From an uncultured Arcobacter sp. (lineage in GTDB: Bacteria > Campylobacterota > Campylobacteria > Campylobacterales > Arcobacteraceae), in assembly GCA_937860115.1 (NCBI GenBank), contig CALMBI010000056.1:1-8921 (forward strand): 8,921 nucleotides of DNA, given 5' to 3'. Below are positions 5,034 to 8,921 of this stretch, in pieces. Made by a program: the position numbers and the translations under genes. The notes beneath the pieces are model-generated. The model was not told the DNA's origin, did no database searches, and saw only the letters and a program-made list of their open reading frames with translations. Each line of letters starts with the position of its first letter. Positions within the stretch are counted from its first letter, which is position 1.

Positions 5034-6332
5034 ATGGGTAAAAATCAAGAAACTTTTAAAGAACAATCACTTCATTATCACCAAGCAAGACACACATTTG
5101 ACACAAATGGAAAAACAGGTACACTTGTAACTAAAGAATGTAATACGATTGAAGAATTAGCACTAGCTTACTCTCCTGGTGTTGCTTACCCTTGCCAAGA
5201 GATAGAAAAAAATCCAAAAACAATCTATGATTATACAAACAAAGGAAACCTTGTAGCTGTAATCAGTGATGGCACTGCTGTTTTAGGGCTTGGAGATATT
5301 GGACATCTTGCAAGTAAACCTGTTATGGAAGGGAAATGTGTCCTTTTTAAAAAATTTGCAAATATCGATGGAGTTGATATTGAACTCAATATCAAAGATC
5401 CAGACCAGATAATAGATACAATTGCAGCAATTAGCGATAGTTTTGGAGGGATCAACTTAGAAGATATCCAAGCACCAAAATGTTTTTATATAGAAGAGGA
5501 ACTCAAAAAAAGATGTAAAATCCCTGTTTTTCATGATGATCAACATGGAACTGCTGTGATCACAACAGCTGGTCTTATTAATGTTTTAAGGATGAGTGGC
5601 AAAAAAGCACAAGATCTTAAAGTTGTAGTGATTGGTGCAGGAGCAGCTGGAATAGCATGTGCTAAAATGTACAAAAACTTAGGTGTTAATCATATTGTAA
5701 TCATCGATTCTAAAGGTGTAATACACTCACAAAGAGATGATCTAAATCACTTCAAATCACAATTTGCAATCGATACCAAAGATCGTACTTTAGAAGATGC
5801 AATAAATGGAGCTGATATGGTTTTAGGGCTTAGTAAAGCAGATGTAATCACAAAAGAGATGGTACAATCTATGAATCCAAATCCAGTTATCTTTGCATGT
5901 GCAAATCCAAATCCAGAGATCCTACCTTCAGTTGCAAAAGAAGCAAGAGATGATGTGATCATAGGAACAGGGAGAAGTGATTTTCCAAATCAAGTCAATA
6001 ATGTCCTTGGATTTCCAGCTATCTTTAGAGGAGCACTTGATGTAAGGGCGACACAAATCACTGAAAATATGAAATTAGCTGCTGCTCATGCATTAGCTTC
6101 TCTTGCTTTAGAAGAGGTGCCAAGTTATGTCAAAAAGGCTTGTAAAAGAGATGATATGTGTTTTGGAGCTGAGTATATTATCCCATCACCTTTTGATAAA
6201 AGAGTCTTAGAATATGTAGCGTCAGAAGTTGCAAAAGCTGCAGAGATTGATGGAGTTGCTAGAATTAAAAATTTTGATTTTGATACATACAAAACGTATC
6301 TAAAAGATTTTGCACACAATAATAAAACCTAA
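5034..6332 (+). CDS. maeB: Malic enzyme (malate to pyruvate and CO2), short bacterial form
   Basis: Oxidative decarboxylation of malate to pyruvate with reduction of NAD(P), in the cytoplasm. The protein has 432 residues from ATG 5034, the usual length of the compact bacterial enzyme; it corresponds to the catalytic part of E. coli MaeB without the C-terminal phosphotransacetylase-like domain. Motifs in order are YSPGVAYPC (46-54, catalytic Tyr), SDGTAVLGLGDIG (78-90), SKPVMEGK (94-101, catalytic Lys region), NLEDIQAPKCFYIE (141-154, metal ligands), HDDQHGTA (167-174), the dinucleotide loop GAGAAG (201-206) and CANPNPE (289-295). Cofactor preference cannot be read safely from sequence. The symbol is given by homology to the MaeB catalytic domain only. 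The gene is divergent from gltA, so both draw on a 145-bp control region, and it ends at a strong hairpin. Together with pyruvate kinase it gives a second route to pyruvate. Confidence 0.95.
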   Translation: MGKNQETFKEQSLHYHQARHTFDTNGKTGTLVTKECNTIEELALAYSPGVAYPCQEIEKNPKTIYDYTNKGNLVAVISDGTAVLGLGDIGHLASKPVMEGKCVLFKKFANIDGVDIELNIKDPDQIIDTIAAISDSFGGINLEDIQAPKCFYIEEELKKRCKIPVFHDDQHGTAVITTAGLINVLRMSGKKAQDLKVVVIGAGAAGIACAKMYKNLGVNHIVIIDSKGVIHSQRDDLNHFKSQFAIDTKDRTLEDAINGADMVLGLSKADVITKEMVQSMNPNPVIFACANPNPEILPSVAKEARDDVIIGTGRSDFPNQVNNVLGFPAIFRGALDVRATQITENMKLAAAHALASLALEEVPSYVKKACKRDDMCFGAEYIIPSPFDKRVLEYVASEVAKAAEIDGVARIKNFDFDTYKTYLKDFAHNNKT

Positions 6333-6350
6333 TATCACAATCAAATAAAT

Positions 6351-6386
6351 AAAAAAAGGTGAAAGAGTTCACTTTCACCTTTTTTT
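6351..6386. terminator. Bidirectional intrinsic terminator between malic enzyme and the AMIN gene
   Basis: Arms 6351-6365 (AAAAAAAGGTGAAAG) and 6372-6386 (CTTTCACCTTTTTTT) form a perfect 15-bp stem with a 6-nt loop. Seven A on the left and seven T on the right give a U tract on both strands, so it can end the plus-strand malic enzyme transcript and the minus-strand eno operon. Confidence 0.93.
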
Positions 6387-6406
6387 AAAAATACTCTACA
6401 AAGAGA

Positions 6407-7198
6407 TTATTTTCTAATAATTGTCCCTTTATTGTTTTTAATCAGCACTTTATAGTTACTTACACTATCTTTTACAGGTACAACAACTCTAAAAAAGCCA
6501 TCTTCTGGATGATTGCCTACAATATATGAGTCATAATATGGAGATTTTATAGTACCTCTTTCAGTTGGGACACCAAGATTTGCTTTAAAATCAAAAACAA
6601 ATTTATTCTCTTTTGGCTCTTCATAATATCTTATGAGTTTATAATTATTTCTTGTTGAAATAGATAGATTTTCACCTATAAGATCAAGTGTAATAAGTGG
6701 TAATATCTTATAATTTTTTGAAACTACGTTCTTTTTTATTGTATTTTTTGAAGATTTTATTGAAGCCTTTTTCTTAGAAATTGGTTTTGTCTCAAGTTTA
6801 CAATCAGTTTTTACTACATTTTTTGGTGTTTGTGTAGAGCTAACTTTGGAAGTTTCTTTAGAAACACTCATCTCGTTTGTTTTTGTAGCTTGGGGTTTTT
6901 TTACTTCTACAGGCTTCGTCTCTTTGGCTTTTTTGGTTTCAAGAGGTCTAGTCTCTTGGGCTTTTTTAATATTTGTTGCCATTTGATCAGTTTGTTCAGT
7001 TGCTATTTGAGGCTTATTCTCTCTTACTACTTGTTGTGGCTGCTCTTTTTTATCACTTATAAGTTTTACTTTCCTATCACTATTGTCATTGGTTGGCAAA
7101 TTTATTTGTTGATTTGTGCCATCAACTGGCTCAAAAGGATTGAGTCTTGCTGTACATCCAGAATAGATAACAGATAATACTAATAAAAATCTAATCAT
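6407..7198 (-). CDS. AMIN-domain exported protein, last gene of the eno operon
   Basis: A 263-residue exported protein with three parts. First is a short signal sequence (MIRFLLVLSVIYSGC); Cys15 could be lipidated, although Tyr at -3 is atypical, and cleavage after Ala17 is an alternative. Next is LNPFEPV (19-25), a motif I associate with this family in Campylobacterota, followed by a long Lys/Thr/Glu/Pro-rich linker (about 28-160) that includes three 11-residue repeats. The C-terminal part (about 168-263) has the beta-rich pattern of an AMIN domain: ITLDLIGENLSIST, KFVFDFKANLG and FRVVVPVKD. AMIN domains target periplasmic proteins to envelope machines or peptidoglycan. The position after eno and the FtsB-like gene matches C. 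jejuni Cj1670c (CgpA), a known N-glycoprotein, but I see no clear D/E-x-N-x-S/T site here. The ATG at 7198 overlaps the preceding stop as ATGA, and GGAG lies 8 nt upstream at 7210-7207. Confidence 0.85.
   Translation of the reverse strand: MIRFLLVLSVIYSGCTARLNPFEPVDGTNQQINLPTNDNSDRKVKLISDKKEQPQQVVRENKPQIATEQTDQMATNIKKAQETRPLETKKAKETKPVEVKKPQATKTNEMSVSKETSKVSSTQTPKNVVKTDCKLETKPISKKKASIKSSKNTIKKNVVSKNYKILPLITLDLIGENLSISTRNNYKLIRYYEEPKENKFVFDFKANLGVPTERGTIKSPYYDSYIVGNHPEDGFFRVVVPVKDSVSNYKVLIKNNKGTIIRK
6869..6967 (-). repeat. Three tandem 33-bp repeats (11 residues each) in the AMIN protein linker
   Basis: Residues 78-110 divide into KKAQETRPLET, KKAKETKPVEV and KKPQATKTNEM. The first two are close copies and the third is degenerate. 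The DNA repeats in step every 33 bp, so expansion by slippage or unequal exchange is likely. This makes an extended, basic, flexible spacer between the exported N-terminus and the AMIN domain. Confidence 0.7.
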
Positions 7199-7455
7199 TG
7201 TTCAGGCTCCAAATTTTTAAGTTCAAAGTAATCTTTTTGCAAAGAAGCATTCTCAGATTGGAGTCTTTTGATCTCCTCTTCGAGTTGCACTTTTTTTGTT
7301 AAAAGATCATTATATGTATCAAGAGAGTTTTTTCCAGAAAAAAGTAAGCTTGCTATATAGTTAGCAAAAAAGATTGTTATAACTATAGATAAAACCAAGC
7401 TTGGAGTAAACTTTACGTCCCCCAATAACTCTCTTAATAATATTCTTAATCTCAT
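7195..7455 (-). CDS. FtsB/DivIC-like septum formation protein
   Basis: An 86-residue bitopic membrane protein: a short basic cytoplasmic tail (1-16), one transmembrane helix (about 18-40) and a coiled coil (about 43-82, rich in Leu, Glu, Lys and Gln, with leucines at 51-52, 58, 65, 72 and 79). This is the layout of the DivIC/FtsB family, which in other bacteria joins FtsL and FtsQ in the divisome and helps activate septal peptidoglycan synthesis. The same position in Campylobacter (Cj1671c, between eno and the AMIN gene) holds a similar small protein. The ATG at 7455-7453 overlaps the eno stop as TAATG and no Shine-Dalgarno site is evident nearby, so translation probably depends on ribosomes finishing eno. 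The 3' end overlaps the AMIN gene by 4 nt. The family call rests on topology and gene order, since the sequence of this family is poorly conserved. Confidence 0.8.
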   Translation of the reverse strand: MRLRILLRELLGDVKFTPSLVLSIVITIFFANYIASLLFSGKNSLDTYNDLLTKKVQLEEEIKRLQSENASLQKDYFELKNLEPEQ

Positions 7456-8732
7456 TATTTTTTAGAAAAAGGTTGTTTTCCTAAATATTCACTATATCCA
7501 ATCTCAGCTCCAATATCAAGAAGTCTATTGTATTTAGCGATTCGATCACTTCTTGCAGTTGATCCTGTTTTAATTTGACCACAGTTTAGTGCTACAGCAA
7601 AATCAGCAATAAATGCATCTTCAGACTCACCTGATCTATGTGACATTACACAGTTGTAATTATTTCTTTGAGCAAGTCTTATTGTTTGCATTGTTTCACT
7701 AACTGAACCTATTTGGTTTGGTTTGATTAAAATCGCATTTCCAATCCCTTTTTGTATCCCTTCAGCTAAGATATTTGCGTTTGTTACAAATAAATCATCT
7801 CCAACTAATTGCACTTTATTTCCAAGTCTTTCTGTTAAGATTTTCCATCCTGCCCAGTCATCTTCACTTAATCCATCTTCGATAGATACGATTGGATATT
7901 TGCTACATAGATCAGCATAGTACTCTACCATCTCTTCACTTGTAAGCTCTCTATTTTCGCTTTCTAATTTGTATTTTCCATTTTCACCATGAAGTTCACT
8001 TGCTGCAACATCAAGTGCGATAGCGATTTGCTCACCTGCTTTATATCCTGCTTTTTCAATCGCTTGCATGATCACTTGAATAGGCTCTTCGTTTGATTTT
8101 AGATTTGGTGCAAATCCACCCTCATCACCAACTGCTGTACTTTCACCCATATCATTAATAATTTTTTTAAGATTATGATACACCTCAGCAGATGCTCTTA
8201 AACCCTCGTTAAAGTTTTCAAATCCTACAGGCATTACCATGTATTCTTGGAAATCAACAGAGTTATTTGCATGCGCTCCACCATTGATGATATTAAGCAT
8301 AGGAACTGGCATAGTCATCGCATTTGCTCCACCTAAATATCTATAAAGTGGCATTTTAAGACTTGCTGCTGCTGCTCTTGCAACTGCCATAGAAACACCT
8401 AAAACTGCATTTGCTCCAAGATTTCCGTAGTTGTGTGTACCATCTATATCTTTCATAGTTGCATCAACTTCTGCTTGATTATAAGGGCTCATTCCAATAA
8501 GCTCTTCTGAAATTGCTGTATTTACATTTTCAACTGCTTTTAAAACACCTTTTCCCATATATCTGTGATCTGCATCTCTTAACTCTAATGCTTCTCTTTT
8601 TCCAGTACTTGCACCACTTGGTACGATTGCACTTGCTTTAGTTCCATCACTAAGAACAACAGTAGCTCTTACTGTTGGGTTACCTCTACTATCCATAACT
8701 TCGTCTGCATAAACATTGTCAATATATACCAT
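7455..8732 (-). CDS. eno: Enolase (phosphopyruvate hydratase)
   Basis: Interconverts 2-phosphoglycerate and phosphoenolpyruvate in the cytoplasm, in glycolysis and gluconeogenesis. At 425 residues it is close to the E. coli enzyme (432). Signature features are the mobile loop SGASTG (39-44), GGAHANN (151-157, His154), FQEYMV (161-166, Glu163), GDEGGFAPN (202-210, catalytic Glu204), the magnesium ligands Asp241 in ALDVAASE, Glu285 in SIEDGL and Asp312 in VGDDLF, catalytic Lys337 in LIKPNQIG, SHRSGES (364-370) and Lys388 in IKTGS. All key residues are present, so it should be active. The ATG at 8732 is preceded by AAAGGA at 8746-8741, 8 nt away. It is the first gene of a three-gene operon in which the next start overlaps its stop codon. 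In Campylobacter recA precedes eno; no recA coding sequence is recognisable in the 189 bases available here. Confidence 0.98.
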   Translation of the reverse strand: MVYIDNVYADEVMDSRGNPTVRATVVLSDGTKASAIVPSGASTGKREALELRDADHRYMGKGVLKAVENVNTAISEELIGMSPYNQAEVDATMKDIDGTHNYGNLGANAVLGVSMAVARAAAASLKMPLYRYLGGANAMTMPVPMLNIINGGAHANNSVDFQEYMVMPVGFENFNEGLRASAEVYHNLKKIINDMGESTAVGDEGGFAPNLKSNEEPIQVIMQAIEKAGYKAGEQIAIALDVAASELHGENGKYKLESENRELTSEEMVEYYADLCSKYPIVSIEDGLSEDDWAGWKILTERLGNKVQLVGDDLFVTNANILAEGIQKGIGNAILIKPNQIGSVSETMQTIRLAQRNNYNCVMSHRSGESEDAFIADFAVALNCGQIKTGSTARSDRIAKYNRLLDIGAEIGYSEYLGKQPFSKK

Positions 8733-8764
8733 ACTAATAATCCTTTGAAATTTTTATTTGGTTG

Positions 8765-8773
8765 ATTTTACCA
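8765..8773 (-). promoter_or_regulatory. Candidate eno promoter (extended -10, TGGTAAAAT)
   Basis: On the minus strand TGGTAAAAT (8773-8765) forms an extended -10 element with the hexamer TAAAAT, one mismatch from consensus. It predicts a start near 8758 and a leader of about 25 nt that includes AAAGGA, the same geometry as the other promoters in the window. Alternative boxes further upstream (TATAAA at 8827-8822) are possible. Confidence 0.45.
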
Positions 8774-8921
8774 TAATGTTTCTTAGCTTTTAAATCGATA
8801 AGTCTTTCAAAATCAGTTTCATTTATAGTGTTCTTCAATATAATAAAATTCAATAAGAAATTCACTACTAAGTACTACCAACCAATAAAACACTAAAAAA
8901 GTAGTCTTAGAATTGCTCTAA
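8774..8921. other. Sequence upstream of eno with no supported gene
   Basis: The last 148 bases contain no recognisable protein or RNA gene. On the minus strand a short frame reads LEQF and a stop (8921-8907), which could be the tail of an upstream gene, but five codons are too few to judge. A weak dyad (TTAGA-GCAAT-TCTAA, 8921-8907) is followed by a T run at about 8900-8895, perhaps a weak terminator of that gene. A small minus-strand frame at 8865-8734 is discussed under findings. Confidence 0.4.

Noticed and set aside
5231..6319. Three minus-strand frames (64-74 codons) opposite malic enzyme
   Set aside because: They lie wholly within a conserved enzyme gene and carry no motifs or ribosome sites.
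6394..6405. CTCT-ACAA-AGAG dyad beside the malic enzyme terminator
   Set aside because: The stem has only four base pairs and lacks an adjoining T run, and the neighbouring 15-bp hairpin already explains termination.
6830..7177. Plus-strand open frame of 115 codons opposite the AMIN gene
   Set aside because: Its Phe/Leu/Cys-rich sequence mirrors the Lys/Glu-rich linker read backwards. The AMIN gene has overlap coupling, a ribosome site and a recognisable C-terminal domain, so this is a shadow.
7723..7920. Plus-strand open frame opposite eno
   Set aside because: It overlaps the most conserved part of enolase and shows no independent coding evidence.
1..8921. CRISPR array, tRNA, rRNA, insertion sequence or prophage
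   Set aside because: No regularly spaced direct repeats, tRNA-like cloverleaf, transposase or integrase sequence was seen; nearly all the sequence is accounted for by core genes.

Overview
The window is AT-rich DNA packed with genes on both strands, and almost all of it is core carbon metabolism plus cell-envelope genes. The order eno, then a small DivIC/FtsB-like membrane protein, then an AMIN-domain exported protein, all tightly overlapping, is the arrangement I know from Campylobacterota (Campylobacter, Sulfurimonas and Arcobacter relatives). The A/T-rich codon use and the T-rich, TACAAT/TATAAT-type promoters fit that phylum. The presence of phosphofructokinase and pyruvate kinase argues against Campylobacter/Helicobacter and for a free-living lineage such as Sulfurimonas or a relative. 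The genus is inference.

Layout. At the left edge (1-39, minus strand) are the first 13 codons of pyruvate kinase, starting with TTG and cut by the window. It diverges, across a very AT-rich 255-bp region with two candidate promoters and several inverted repeats, from pfkA (295-1260, plus). pfkA converges on a minus-strand block through a perfect 14-bp bidirectional terminator. That block, in transcription order, is gltA (citrate synthase, 4888-3608), a lipoprotein with a CsgG-like domain fused to a CBM11/CIA30-like sugar-binding domain (3546-2281), and a secreted protein built from two copies of an unrecognised domain (2271-1282). gltA diverges from a short malic enzyme gene (5034-6332, plus). 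This converges, through a perfect 15-bp terminator hairpin, on the eno operon (minus): eno (8732-7455), FtsB/DivIC-like (7455-7195) and AMIN protein (7198-6407), joined by 1-nt and 4-nt overlaps.

How it works together. Enolase makes phosphoenolpyruvate, pyruvate kinase converts it to pyruvate, phosphofructokinase commits upstream hexose phosphate, malic enzyme makes pyruvate from malate, and citrate synthase feeds acetyl units into the TCA cycle. The window therefore groups genes of the PEP-pyruvate-TCA junction around two divergent promoter regions. Three starts are moved inward from the longest ORF because a Shine-Dalgarno site, and for two of them also a promoter -10 element, lies where the longer ORF would begin: gltA (4888), the CsgG-like lipoprotein (TTG at 3546) and malic enzyme (5034).

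Most of the window is ordinary. The least explained part is the two-gene envelope unit downstream of gltA (1282-3546), which is the best candidate for something undescribed. Secondary points are a phosphofructokinase whose allosteric-site residues look replaced, and a shared AGTATA/TATACT dyad in two promoter regions.
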